A stretch of DNA of 64,000 nucleotides from Hymenobacter rubidus. Lineage in GTDB: Bacteria; Bacteroidota; Bacteroidia; Cytophagales; Hymenobacteraceae. Shown here one piece after another: positions 10,701 to 18,594 of this stretch. The notes below the pieces were generated by a model. That model was not told the origin of the DNA and did no database searches. It saw only the letters and a program-made list of their open reading frames with translations. A program made the position numbers and the translations under genes. How positions within the stretch are numbered: position 1 is the stretch's first letter; each line of letters starts with the position of its first letter. The stretch is taken from positions 1-64,000 of the forward strand of contig NZ_JAERQF010000013.1 in NCBI RefSeq assembly GCF_016734815.1, in the 5' to 3' direction.

Positions 10701-12680
10701 GTTGGTGTTGCCGGTGGCCGAGTTGAAGCCCGAAAGCGCCATCTTGGTGCGGTCGGGCGAGATGCCCAGCGCCCCGTCGGCATTGGCTTTCATGGCCGAG
10801 CCCACGTAGCCGAAGTTGGCCCCGTAGTTGGCCGTCGGAATATTCACGGTCCGCATCAGCTGCCCGGCCGAGTACAGCGGCCCGCTCACGGGCGCAAACT
10901 CGTCGATGTACACCGGCAGCGTGGCGCCGGTGCCGCCCGTCCAGGAACTGCTGCCGTAGCGCGTCACGGCCAGGTTGCCGCGGCCGAAGGGCACCGGCAC
11001 GGGCACGCTCACGGTGGGCGGCACCAGTGTGGGGTCGTAGGCCATGGGCGAAATCTTGTCGCGGTACACGATGCCGGCCGGCGTGATGGAGCTGGGGTCC
11101 GAGTCGGTCACAAACATCTTGCGCGTGTCTTCCACCCACTGGTACAGCGAGTAACGCTCCACGATGCGCGCCGTGTCGAGCATGGTGATGAAGCTCTGAA
11201 TTTTGGCCGCCTCCTCAGCATAGGTCGGCTTCGGGCAGCCCGTCGAGCTGGTCCAGTTGGCGCCGTTGTTGAACTCCGTAATCCAGATGGGCCGCTTCGT
11301 GCGGTCATAAATGGCTTTCAGAAAGCCGTAGAACTGCGAGGCCGTCTGGCAGCCCCGGTAGAAGTGAATGGCCACGTAATCGACGCGGTAGCCCGCCGAG
11401 TCAGCCTTGTCGATGAAGGAATACAGCCAGCTCGCGCCACCATCGGTCGGGGCCGGCGAGCCCACCCGCAGGCCCGACTGCAGCAGGCCCGGCCAGTTCA
11501 GCATGGCCGTCTGCGGGCTCATGTTGGCCTGTTGGGTCGAGTTCGGCTCGTTGTAGCCCAGCAGGTGGGTCACCTTCCGTTTGGCGTTGGTGGTGGCGAA
11601 ACCGGGCCAGTACTGGTTCTGCCGAATCGGCACGTACTCCATGTCGAGGGTCGACTGCCCGTTGTTGTTCCAGTTGTAGTTCCAGGCCGCGTGCAGCGAA
11701 TCGCCGAGCAGCGGGGCGCTGCACCAGCCTTTCTTGCTCACCCAGGCCCACGGAAACACCCGTACCAGCGAGATTTTGCCCTGCAGATTCGTCGGCAGCG
11801 TGTTGATGGTAAGGTCATTATCGGGCGCGATGTACACCTTACTGGCGCCCGTGCCGTCCTCATTTTCGGCGAAGGTGGCCATGTAGCCCTTCTTCAACCG
11901 AAACGAGGCAATGGCGTTGTTGAACGCGCCCAGGTCGGCCGTTTTGTAGTAGGTGTACTGGTCGAACGGCATGGCGCTGCCGCCCAGGCTGGCGGCGGTG
12001 TAGGCCTGCAGCGGCTGGTAGCTAGCCGGCTGGCTGATGAGCACGCAGCCCTGCAGGTACTGCACCAGCCGCACGGTGGTGTCAATCTGGGCACGCTGCC
12101 CGTTCATCATCACCTGGGCCAGTAACCGCTGGTTGAACTTCGACGGCCGCACGCCCTCAAAATACAGCCACACGTTGTCGCCCTGCATGTCTATCATCGT
12201 GCCCGGCAGCGGGTTGCTCCCCGTGATGTGATACTCCGAGTTCCCGCTGATGCTCAGGATGCTATTCGTGATGCTAGCCTGCGTGCTGCTCGGGGCATTG
12301 CTGATGGTTTGCACCGGCAGGGCCGCGCCGGTGGGCTGCAAAGCGTAGCTTTTGGGGGCGCCGCTGGCGCTGGTTACCACGATGCTCAAGCCGCTGGTGA
12401 GCACCGTGGTTTTGGCTACCGGCACACCGGCCCCGTTCACCACTTTGATAGAGGCACCGGCCGAGTACTGGCTGCCCGAAAGCAGCTGCGCCACGCGGCC
12501 GTTGGCGGGCAGGCCGGTCACCTGCAGGTTGGTCTGGTCGATGGTGCCGAGCCAAGCGGCTGTCAGGTCGTTGGCCGTCGATTGGGCCAGGGCGGCCGTG
12601 GTGGTCAGCCAAGCCAAAGCCAGTAGTAAGAGGTGGAACGAGCGCCGCCACGGCGCTCGGTGAGGGGTAAAGTTTGCCAT
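7743..12680 (-). CDS. T9SS-secreted GH128-like multidomain protein
   Basis: This is a 1645-residue exported protein. A signal peptide (residues 1-32) precedes a beta-rich region and then a TIM-barrel of the glycosyl-hydrolase catalytic-core type (PF11790, GH128) at about 290-545, with candidate acid/base Glu378 in LLGYNEPN and nucleophile Glu469 in WITEFNN. Known GH128 enzymes cleave beta-1,3-glucan. Residues about 565-985 are a repeat-rich propeller-like region seen in large Cytophagales exoproteins; an Ig/Big_2-like module with ITFNAIPDQ follows, then beta-helix-like material. The last 85 residues are a T9SS type A sorting domain (VEVYPNPAHGEV, ending TSAGIVTKRLVCE), so it should be exported across the outer membrane and anchored or released. 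It has its own promoter and operator (12766-12829). In this PUL the target may be beta-1,3-galactan instead; that is speculation. Confidence 0.82.
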   Translation of the reverse strand: MANFTPHRAPWRRSFHLLLLALAWLTTTAALAQSTANDLTAAWLGTIDQTNLQVTGLPANGRVAQLLSGSQYSAGASIKVVNGAGVPVAKTTVLTSGLSIVVTSASGAPKSYALQPTGAALPVQTISNAPSSTQASITNSILSISGNSEYHITGSNPLPGTMIDMQGDNVWLYFEGVRPSKFNQRLLAQVMMNGQRAQIDTTVRLVQYLQGCVLISQPASYQPLQAYTAASLGGSAMPFDQYTYYKTADLGAFNNAIASFRLKKGYMATFAENEDGTGASKVYIAPDNDLTINTLPTNLQGKISLVRVFPWAWVSKKGWCSAPLLGDSLHAAWNYNWNNNGQSTLDMEYVPIRQNQYWPGFATTNAKRKVTHLLGYNEPNSTQQANMSPQTAMLNWPGLLQSGLRVGSPAPTDGGASWLYSFIDKADSAGYRVDYVAIHFYRGCQTASQFYGFLKAIYDRTKRPIWITEFNNGANWTSSTGCPKPTYAEEAAKIQSFITMLDTARIVERYSLYQWVEDTRKMFVTDSDPSSITPAGIVYRDKISPMAYDPTLVPPTVSVPVPVPFGRGNLAVTRYGSSSWTGGTGATLPVYIDEFAPVSGPLYSAGQLMRTVNIPTANYGANFGYVGSAMKANADGALGISPDRTKMALSGFNSATGNTNVNGGSSPRVVAILDADGNLDTRTGFSDGSGQPMRTATVTDSATVYIAYGNNSYGLRHASLPRTVTNTPQTRTGVTIFPTISLKKLAVYEGNLYFTTSTVPGASSTSGGPAAPTTTKVMRLNGMPGRAATPVTLPGLPAPSSTSQPGGFVMFDVNPSVPGFDLLYYTDDTPTPTLNKYTFNGTTWTARGTFTITGLNDNLLRDMTGTLVRGVPTLYAVSYTSMVRLEDRATTYTLANTAFTNNLSVTQTVLKNNAASTTYAYRGIAFTPGTRDSLYVRVPQTITFNAIPDQVQGAADFYPSATTTSGLQLGYATSDLNVATVNNGLISIVGPGTVTITVSQPGDFKYLGATSVSRTFTVLSDLTVVAGQQMNMSTSSRYGNVLVQGELTLSAPLVAAGTITVASGGMLNTGCQPITGAADFMVEAGAELRICDATGIAPTGTMSGAVQTTGTRTFSPDASYTYLGTQPQQTGAGLPAQVRNLTVQNATGVALSAPLTVMQVLRLTQGNLTLGTYGLTLHSDATGTALVDNTGGVVNGTATVQRYLDPSLNPGLGYRHYSTPVSNTTVADLTTSNFTPVVANSNGIFPTVYTYDQSRLTAATNYFDQGWVAPAALSSPLAVGQGYTVNLPGTALVDFVGTLNNGPVNTSLTRGIPSEAGWYLLGNPYPAPLDWSTVTVPVGLDNAVYVYQSTAQYGGSYRSFTNGIGGFSALIPAGQGFVVRVSNAGATPMLTLNNSNRVKTFGAQPAMNRSTADPRPLVQLHLSGVAVVADDAYVYFEAGATTGPDSRYDAYKLRNVGPAAVNVFSLAGGQELSINGLPQPGTQGLVVPLGLTVARPGTYTLRAEQLLNQAGSVSLRDLLTGTVLPLAPQTSYTFTVAAGASATGRFELLFGPQQVLGTAAAQLSQLVEVYPNPAHGEVKLSLPATLQHEKLNASVLNALGQVVLARPLPAGATLRSLPLTDLAAGVYTLRLETSAGIVTKRLVCE

Positions 12681-12765
12681 TGCTGGGTGGGAAAAAATGG
12701 AAAAAGGGATACCGGCGAAAGTGCTGCCCTGCCGCTGTCACCGGCCCGCAATTGCTTTCACAAGG

Positions 12766-12773
12766 CAATGCTA
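12766..12773 (-). promoter_or_regulatory. -7-like promoter element of the GH128-like gene
   Basis: On the coding strand this reads TAGCATTG, one mismatch from TAnnTTTG. The surrounding 14 bases (12761-12774) match those at the GH2 promoter (6310-6323) at 13 positions, which is unlikely for unrelated intergenic DNA. Confidence 0.5.
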
Positions 12774-12795
12774 CCCACAGTATTCCTCCAGCAAC

Positions 12796-12830
12796 GGGGG
12801 CATTTTATTAAAAAAAAGGGGGCAAATCCA
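12796..12830 (-). promoter_or_regulatory. Candidate HTCS operator upstream of the GH128-like gene
   Basis: Coding-strand half-sites TGGATTTGCCCCC and ATAAAATGCCCCC have C-runs 22 bp apart (plus-strand G-runs 12796-12800 and 12818-12822). The proximal one ends 22 bp upstream of the -7-like element. The distal half-site also forms part of the stem of the terminator at 12811-12866, so its conservation could have another cause. Confidence 0.45.
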
Positions 12831-12866
12831 CGCTATGGCTCAGATTGCGGCCAGCCCCCTTTTTTT
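12811..12866 (-). terminator. Terminator of the long enzyme operon
   Basis: A 13-bp perfect inverted repeat (AAAAAAAGGGGGC and GCCCCCTTTTTTT) encloses a 30-nt loop. Read on the minus strand it is a G/C stem followed by a T-run, 64 bp after the stop codon of the GH43 gene, as expected for an intrinsic terminator. It overlaps the distal operator half-site of the next gene. Confidence 0.65.
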
Positions 12867-12929
12867 GTTGATTTGCCCCTTCAGCGGGCTTTGTTTTCTG
12901 ACCGCGCCAACCCGGCCCTGGCCCCTGGC

Positions 12930-13934
12930 TCAGGGCTGATACGGCTGGCCCGGCACCAGTTTGTCGCCGGTCAGGTCGACTTCGAACAGGCGCGGGATGC
13001 GGATGTATTGCCCGTGCTCGTCGCGGTGGCTGTGCAGGGCCATCAGCGTTTTGCCGCCGAAAGTGCGGAAGAGCATGCCGTGGCCGTAGTTGGGCGGCGT
13101 AATCGGGGCGGGCTCCTGCACCCAGGGGCCCGCCAGCTTCCCGCTCGTGGAATAGGCCACGCCCTGCGTGTACACATCGTACACCCAACTGGTCCAGAGC
13201 ATGCCCAGGCGGCCGGTTTTGGTTTGAAACACGAAGGGGCCGTCGGTGACTTTATTGGGGCGCGCGGGGCCAGAGCGCGGGTTTTCGCGGCTCCAGGGCG
13301 AGTCGCTGGCCCGGAACAGCACCCGCCCCTCCCCCACCGTACCGCTGAAATCAGGCTTCAGGGCAATCTGCTCGACGGTGCCGTTCATATTATTCAGCCA
13401 CTCATCGCAATACACCATATAGGCCCGGCCCTTTTCCACCCACAGCGTGGCATCCAGCGTCAGGCGGTTGGCGGGCATGTAGGTGGCGTCGGACATAGGC
13501 TTATATGGGCCGTCGGGCTGGTCGCTCACCAGCACATGGCAGGCCCGGCGCTCCAGCTGGCGGCCGTCGCTGGCGCTGACCTTGAGGGCCGAATTGGTGA
13601 AGGTGGCGAAGTAGTAATACTTGCCTTTATACAGGTGTAGCTCGGCCGCCCAAATCATCGGTTTCGGCCCCATCCAGGAAGCGGGGTCGGGCTGGGCTAC
13701 CTCGTAAGGGCCATCCCAAAACTTCAAATCCGGGCTTTTCCAGAGCAGGCCGCCCGTGCCGGTCATGTAGTAAAGGTGGGTTTTGGCGTCGGCCAGAATG
13801 AACGGGTCACTCAGCCGAATGGAATCCAGCGGCACGTGCTGCCGGACGGGGCGCGGCCCCGAGCGCTGAGCCAGCACAGCCATCGGCAGCAGCAAACAGA
13901 CCAGCAGGGCTGTATAATTTGTTTTCAAACTCAT
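12930..13934 (-). CDS. GH43 family glycosidase
   Basis: The protein has 334 residues with a signal peptide (MSLKTNYTALL, cleavage near VLAQ). A single GH43 propeller starts at about residue 33 with RLSDPFILAD (base Asp) and has LDATLWV for the modulator Asp. At the position where the acid Glu is expected the motif reads VTDGPFVF, so the residue visible there is Asp; I cannot tell whether this is normal for its subfamily. It is probably an arabinofuranosidase or related exo-enzyme. It is the last gene before the terminator at 12811-12866, preceded by a 30-bp inverted repeat that separates it from GH27. Confidence 0.85.
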   Translation of the reverse strand: MSLKTNYTALLVCLLLPMAVLAQRSGPRPVRQHVPLDSIRLSDPFILADAKTHLYYMTGTGGLLWKSPDLKFWDGPYEVAQPDPASWMGPKPMIWAAELHLYKGKYYYFATFTNSALKVSASDGRQLERRACHVLVSDQPDGPYKPMSDATYMPANRLTLDATLWVEKGRAYMVYCDEWLNNMNGTVEQIALKPDFSGTVGEGRVLFRASDSPWSRENPRSGPARPNKVTDGPFVFQTKTGRLGMLWTSWVYDVYTQGVAYSTSGKLAGPWVQEPAPITPPNYGHGMLFRTFGGKTLMALHSHRDEHGQYIRIPRLFEVDLTGDKLVPGQPYQP

Positions 13935-13994
13935 TAGTAAATGATTAGACAGGCATTAAGTGGCCACGCACAAGTATGCGTATACAAAAAGGTG

Positions 13995-14081
13995 GTCATG
14001 CTGAGCTTGTCGAAGCATCTCTACTGCAATAGTAACTAATTGCGTTGCGCGGTAGAGATGCTTCGACAAGCTCAGCATGAC
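13995..14081. repeat. Perfect 30-bp inverted repeat (REP-like)
   Basis: Arms at 13995-14024 and 14052-14081 are exact reverse complements, beginning GTCATGCTGAGCTTGTCGAA, with a 27-nt loop. It occupies the 197-bp gap between GH27 and GH43, whose other genes are packed closely. It has the form of a dispersed palindromic unit; as RNA it would make a very stable hairpin that could lower expression of the last gene. Confidence 0.9.
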
Positions 14082-14131
14082 GTTCAGGCAAACTCGGTTT
14101 ACTGAGTGCTGACAAGGCGACCGGAGCGGCG

Positions 14132-16009
14132 CTACTTTTTCTTGCCGGTCTTTGGGGCCGAAAGGCGGTAGAATACGGCCCCGTGCCGCCGCACAAATGG
14201 CGCGAGGCTGCCCGCCGACACCGCCACCGGACGGCCCGTCCACAGGTCGGTAACGGTGGCTCCGGCGGCGAGCCCCAGTTCCTTTAGCGTCACGGGCACG
14301 CGTACTGAGTCGGCGGGCGGGGGCAGCATGGGATTTTGGGTGAATATCAGGGGTTGAAACGTGCCGCCGGTGTTCTGCCCGGCGGCGGCCTGGTCGAGGC
14401 CCACCGTGGCCGTGAAGCGGGTGTAGCCGGCGGGCAGGCCGTACTCAATCAACGAGTTGGCGTGGGTGCCGATGCCCTGCTGATAGGTTCGCTCGCCCAC
14501 GCGCAGGGCCGCGCCGCTCACGCTCTTGCCCACCGTGGCTTTGCCCCAGCCGGCCGAGGCCGCCCGCCAGGGCAAAGTGGTGAGCGCCACCGAATCGGGG
14601 CCCCGGTGCAGCATGGGGTTCAGCCAGTCGGCGTGGTCCCAGGCCGTGCCATCGCCGCCGTCGCGCACCACCAGGTAGAGCTTCGAGGCACCTTTCAGGT
14701 CCACGGCCACGGGCTGCTGCGGGTGCTGGCGGTCGAGGCGCGGGCCGGCCCAGGCGGCGGCGCTGGCGGGGGCCGGCTGCTGGTCCTGGGCGTTGAAGAG
14801 GGCCAGGTAGGTGTCGCCGGTGGCGGGGTCTTTGGCGGTCCAGGCCACCAGGTCGCCGTGCCGCCAGTGCTGGCGGCCGCCGGTGCTGCGCTGGTTCACG
14901 GCCAGCACGGCCTTGTTGGTTAATAAACTGAGGGTGAACGGGTCGTTGCTGGGCAAATCGCCGCCGAACATGAGCGGCGAGCGAAAGATGCTCCAGAGCG
15001 TCATCAGCGTGCGCTGCTCGTCTTTGGTGAAGCGCGTCATGCGGTCGTTGCCGCGCTCGGCCCGGATGCCCAGGCGGCCCAGGGGCAGCATGTCGGCGTC
15101 GGGCCAGTTACCGGGGCGGGTGTAGGGCGCCCAGCGCTCGCACACCTCAAAGTGCTCCTTTAGCTGGTCCCAAGAGTCCCAGAAGTCGCCCACGGTGCGC
15201 CACATGTTGGCATGCTCCTGCGCGTGCTTGGCGTCGGCAATAGGGGTTTCGCCCGGCGACATGCTCAGCACAATCTTGCGCCCGGTGCGGTCGATGGCCT
15301 TGCGAATCAGCTCAATCTCGCCGGTGTGGTAGGGCTCGGAAAGGTCGTCCACTTTCACAAAATCCAGGTCCCAGCTGGCGTAGAGCTCAAACAGGGAGTT
15401 GTAATATTCCTGCGCGCCCGGCCGGTCGGCCACCACGGTGTACATGTCGCGCAGCCAGCGGCACTGCCCGTCCTTTGTGTGGATGTCGGCCGCCGTCAGC
15501 TGGGTGCCTTTGATGGGTAGCTTGCGCAGCACGGCCTGCACCGGCACCCCGCGCATGATATGGATGCCGAATTTCAGCCCCTTGCTGTGCAGATAGTCGG
15601 CCAGCGGCTTGAAGCCTTTGCCGCCCCCGGCCGACGGAAACCGGTTGGGCGCGGGCACGAAGCGGCCGTACTCGTCGAGGTTCCAGTCGGGGTCCTTCTC
15701 GTTGTAGCCGTGGGCCGTGTCGTTGCCCACGTACCAGCGGATGTCCACTACCACGTACTCCCAGCCGCTGGCTTTCAGGTTTTTGGCCATGTAGTCGGCG
15801 TTGGCCTTGGTTTCGGCTTCGGTCACGGTGGGGCCGTAGCAGTCCCAGCTGTTCCAGCCCAGCGGCGGCGTGGTAGCCCAGTTGCGGAAGGTGGGCTGGA
15901 GTTGCTGGGCCTGGGCGATGGGGAGGCTGAAAGCAAGCGTGGCGCCCACGGCGGCCACCCGGCGGCCCCAACGGGCGGCGGGGGCAATACGGGAAAGCAG
16001 GTTGGTCAT
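14132..16009 (-). CDS. GH27 alpha-galactosidase / beta-L-arabinopyranosidase with NPCBM domain
   Basis: The protein has 625 residues; ATG 16009 (MTNLLSRIAP) is preferred to an upstream TTG at 16018. A signal peptide ends near IAQA. The (beta/alpha)8 barrel starts at PPLGWNSWDCYG. Nucleophile Asp221 is in DFVKVDDL and acid/base Asp306 in GNWPDADML. Strand 2 reads VVVDIRWY rather than the usual DDGW, placing it in the Bacteroidota NPCBM-bearing group. The NPCBM module lies near residues 480-560 (GIGTHANSLIEY), splitting the C-terminal beta-sandwich. GH27 members remove alpha-galactose or beta-L-arabinopyranose; the second fits arabinogalactan side chains. It is part of the enzyme operon, 76 bp after GH127. 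Confidence 0.9.
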   Translation of the reverse strand: MTNLLSRIAPAARWGRRVAAVGATLAFSLPIAQAQQLQPTFRNWATTPPLGWNSWDCYGPTVTEAETKANADYMAKNLKASGWEYVVVDIRWYVGNDTAHGYNEKDPDWNLDEYGRFVPAPNRFPSAGGGKGFKPLADYLHSKGLKFGIHIMRGVPVQAVLRKLPIKGTQLTAADIHTKDGQCRWLRDMYTVVADRPGAQEYYNSLFELYASWDLDFVKVDDLSEPYHTGEIELIRKAIDRTGRKIVLSMSPGETPIADAKHAQEHANMWRTVGDFWDSWDQLKEHFEVCERWAPYTRPGNWPDADMLPLGRLGIRAERGNDRMTRFTKDEQRTLMTLWSIFRSPLMFGGDLPSNDPFTLSLLTNKAVLAVNQRSTGGRQHWRHGDLVAWTAKDPATGDTYLALFNAQDQQPAPASAAAWAGPRLDRQHPQQPVAVDLKGASKLYLVVRDGGDGTAWDHADWLNPMLHRGPDSVALTTLPWRAASAGWGKATVGKSVSGAALRVGERTYQQGIGTHANSLIEYGLPAGYTRFTATVGLDQAAAGQNTGGTFQPLIFTQNPMLPPPADSVRVPVTLKELGLAAGATVTDLWTGRPVAVSAGSLAPFVRRHGAVFYRLSAPKTGKKK

Positions 16010-16085
16010 GGTAGTCAATCGATTGTGTAAAAGCAGCGCATAGTTAAATTATTGTCTCATCGAGCATGTCGTTCGGAGTTCTCCC

Positions 16086-18524
16086 CTACTTCAGCAGCCG
16101 CACGTCGTAGATGCCGCCGGCCGTGGAACCGGCCGCTGCCGCGAACTTCACCGTCAGCGCAGTGGCCTTGCGGACGGCTTCGGGCAGCTCGTAATCGGCC
16201 TCGTAGAAGTCGTTGCCCCGGCTGCCGTCCAGCGTCACGTCGGTGAGCGGCTGGCCGTTGACCAGGATGGTGAAGTGGCGGCTTTTGTCGCCGCCAAAAT
16301 AGGTCAGGCGCAGTGTTTTGGCCTCGCGCTTCGGGTTTTGCAGGCGGTAGCTGAACCAGTGGGCGGCATCGCGCCAGTGCCGCTCGCGGAAGTTGCCGGC
16401 ATTGGACTGCTCGCCCTCGTAGGCGTGGTCCGATTCGGGCTGCTGCTCGCCGGGGCTCACCTGGTCGACGGTGCGGGCGGCCAGGGCGCGGCGGGCGGCG
16501 TCTTCGCGGCGCAGCGCCTCCTGGCGAGCGGCCAGCTCAGTGGGCGTGGCCACGGGCCAATAGAGGGTGTAGCGGGCATCGTGAATCTGGTAGAATGGTA
16601 CCAGTTCCGTATTACGCGGCTGGCCACCATCGGCGAGGCTGGCCACCGTGAAGGTGAGCGGCTTGCCGGGCACGGGTTGCAGGCCAGCCGTCAGCTCGGC
16701 AGCCGAGCTAGCTACCAGCACGGGCGTGTTTTCGATGGGCATGAGTGGCCCGCGCGCTACGTGGCCCATGCGGCTGGCATCGGCGCGCAGGCCCCGCAGG
16801 CCGGTGGTGTCGGTGCGGGCAGCCAGCACAATGGGGCCGCGCACAAACGACACCCAGGGCGAGTGGTCGGGCAGGTACTCGGCCTGCGTGTGCTGCGGCA
16901 GGGCCACCGTCAGCACGTCGCCGGTGCGCCACTTGCGGCTGATGGTGGCGTAGCCGGCCTGCGCCATGGTGTCGGCGGGCACGGGCTGACCATTCACGGT
17001 CAGCTTAAACTCGGCAGGGCGCACCCACACCGGACGGCGGATGCGCAGGGCCAGTTGGCGCGGCTTTCTCAGGGTGAGGCGCAGTGTACTCTGCTCCTCG
17101 TAGGGAAAGCGCGTGGTTTGCTCCAGGCTTAGGCCAGCCTCGGGCCAGCGCAGGCGCGAGGGCAGGAATAAGTTAACCAGCAGCTCACTGGTGCCCCGGC
17201 GGGCGTACACCAGCTCGCCGTACTTGCCGTGGTTTTCCAGTCCCGAGCCCACGCAGCACCAGAAGCTTTCCTGCGGCTGCGAGTACACGCGGTAGTGCTG
17301 CGGCCGAATGGGTGTGAAGTACACGAACCCGCCCTCGGGGCCGGGATGCTGGCTCGACAGAATATGGTTGTACATCGCCCGCTCGTAGTAGTCGAGGTAG
17401 CCCGTGCTGCCGCTCGTAAGGTAGAGCTGCTTGCTGAGCTTGAGCATGTTGTAGGTGTTGCACGTCTCCGGACCCTCGCGGCCTTCCAGCATGGAGGTGA
17501 AGTTGTTGACCGGATTAAAATGCTCGCTCACGCTGTTGCCGCCGATGCTCACGGTGCGGTGGTGCACCACCGTTTGCCAGAAGAAATTGGCAGCCCGCGC
17601 CCAGCTGGTATCGCCGCCCACCTCGGCCACGCGCTTGAAGCCGATTACCTTGGGAATCTGCGTATTGGCGTGCTGGCCGGTGAGCACATCCTTGCCCGCC
17701 AGCAGCGGGTCCAGGGTTTTGCGCTGCGAAAAGCGCTGGGCCAGGCGCAGGTACTTGGGGTCGTGGGTGAGCTGGGCCACGTCGGCAAACACCTCATTCA
17801 GCCCGCCGTGCTCGCTGATGAGCAGCTGCTGCACCTGCGCGTCGGTGAGGCCGGCGGTGAGGTCGAGCATCCAGTCTGTAAGTCCGATGAGCACCGTGCG
17901 GGCCGGCGCGCTGCCGGCGTAGAGGTAGGCGTCGCGCAGGCCGGCGTTGGTTTTGTGCAGGTTGTAGAGCGGTACCCATTTCTTATTCAGCTCGAAGCCG
18001 CCGACCTGGATGTTGCCGGCCTTGATTTGGGCCCACATGGCCTGGCCGCCGGGCACGCCGCCCACGTAGCCGTTGCCGTTCTGGCGCTGGCAGCGGGCCA
18101 GCTGCTCCACCATGTAGGTCAGGCGCTGCTGCACCTGCTGGTCGCCGGTGGCGGCGTACATCAGGGCCAGGGCCGAGAGGTAGTGCCCGCCAATGTGGCC
18201 GTCGAGGCCGGTGTTCTCCCAGTTGGGGTAGCGCTCGGCTTTGGTGGGCAAGCCCGCGTCGAGCAGGTAGGGTGCCAGCAGGCGGTCAGGGTCGAGGGCC
18301 AGCAGGTAGGCTTTGTCGGTTTGCTGGGCGGCCAGAAAGGGGCTTTCGAGCAGCTGCACGGCCGCGAGCGGAAAGGCTTCGAGCGGGATGGGCGGCTTGG
18401 TTTGGGCCAAGCTGGTGAGCGGCAGCGCACCAGCCAGCAGCAGCAGCTTCAGGCGGCGGACGGCGGAACAGCGCAAATCGCGGGCCGGCAGCGGGCGCAC
18501 GCAGTTTCTCCAAATTGACAGCAT
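16086..18524 (-). CDS. GH127/GH146-type beta-L-arabinofuranosidase
   Basis: This 812-residue protein has a long n-region and hydrophobic core (LLLLAGALPLTS) forming the signal peptide. The DUF1680 alpha/alpha barrel carries Glu353 and Cys355 in GPETCNTYN and the Cys423-Cys424 pair in FWCCVGSGLENHG, the zinc-bound Cys3-Glu site known from Bifidobacterium HypBA1, where the first Cys of the pair is the nucleophile. A beta-sandwich and a C-terminal domain (ending GGIYDVRLLK, about 700-812) follow as in the longer GH146 branch. It should remove beta-linked L-arabinofuranose in the periplasm. It lies in the operon between GH97 and GH27. Confidence 0.9.
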   Translation of the reverse strand: MLSIWRNCVRPLPARDLRCSAVRRLKLLLLAGALPLTSLAQTKPPIPLEAFPLAAVQLLESPFLAAQQTDKAYLLALDPDRLLAPYLLDAGLPTKAERYPNWENTGLDGHIGGHYLSALALMYAATGDQQVQQRLTYMVEQLARCQRQNGNGYVGGVPGGQAMWAQIKAGNIQVGGFELNKKWVPLYNLHKTNAGLRDAYLYAGSAPARTVLIGLTDWMLDLTAGLTDAQVQQLLISEHGGLNEVFADVAQLTHDPKYLRLAQRFSQRKTLDPLLAGKDVLTGQHANTQIPKVIGFKRVAEVGGDTSWARAANFFWQTVVHHRTVSIGGNSVSEHFNPVNNFTSMLEGREGPETCNTYNMLKLSKQLYLTSGSTGYLDYYERAMYNHILSSQHPGPEGGFVYFTPIRPQHYRVYSQPQESFWCCVGSGLENHGKYGELVYARRGTSELLVNLFLPSRLRWPEAGLSLEQTTRFPYEEQSTLRLTLRKPRQLALRIRRPVWVRPAEFKLTVNGQPVPADTMAQAGYATISRKWRTGDVLTVALPQHTQAEYLPDHSPWVSFVRGPIVLAARTDTTGLRGLRADASRMGHVARGPLMPIENTPVLVASSAAELTAGLQPVPGKPLTFTVASLADGGQPRNTELVPFYQIHDARYTLYWPVATPTELAARQEALRREDAARRALAARTVDQVSPGEQQPESDHAYEGEQSNAGNFRERHWRDAAHWFSYRLQNPKREAKTLRLTYFGGDKSRHFTILVNGQPLTDVTLDGSRGNDFYEADYELPEAVRKATALTVKFAAAAGSTAGGIYDVRLLK

Positions 18525-18594
18525 TTTCCGACTACTTCTTTTTCTCTGATTTTGAACTCATTGCCAGTATGAACAAGGCATTATCACGGCTGAC

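Noticed and set aside
16016..16025. CAATCGATTG palindrome shared by the GH27 upstream region and 45331-45340 as an operator
   Set aside because: Two copies of a 10-bp palindrome in AT-rich spacers could be chance; it is absent from the other PUL promoters.
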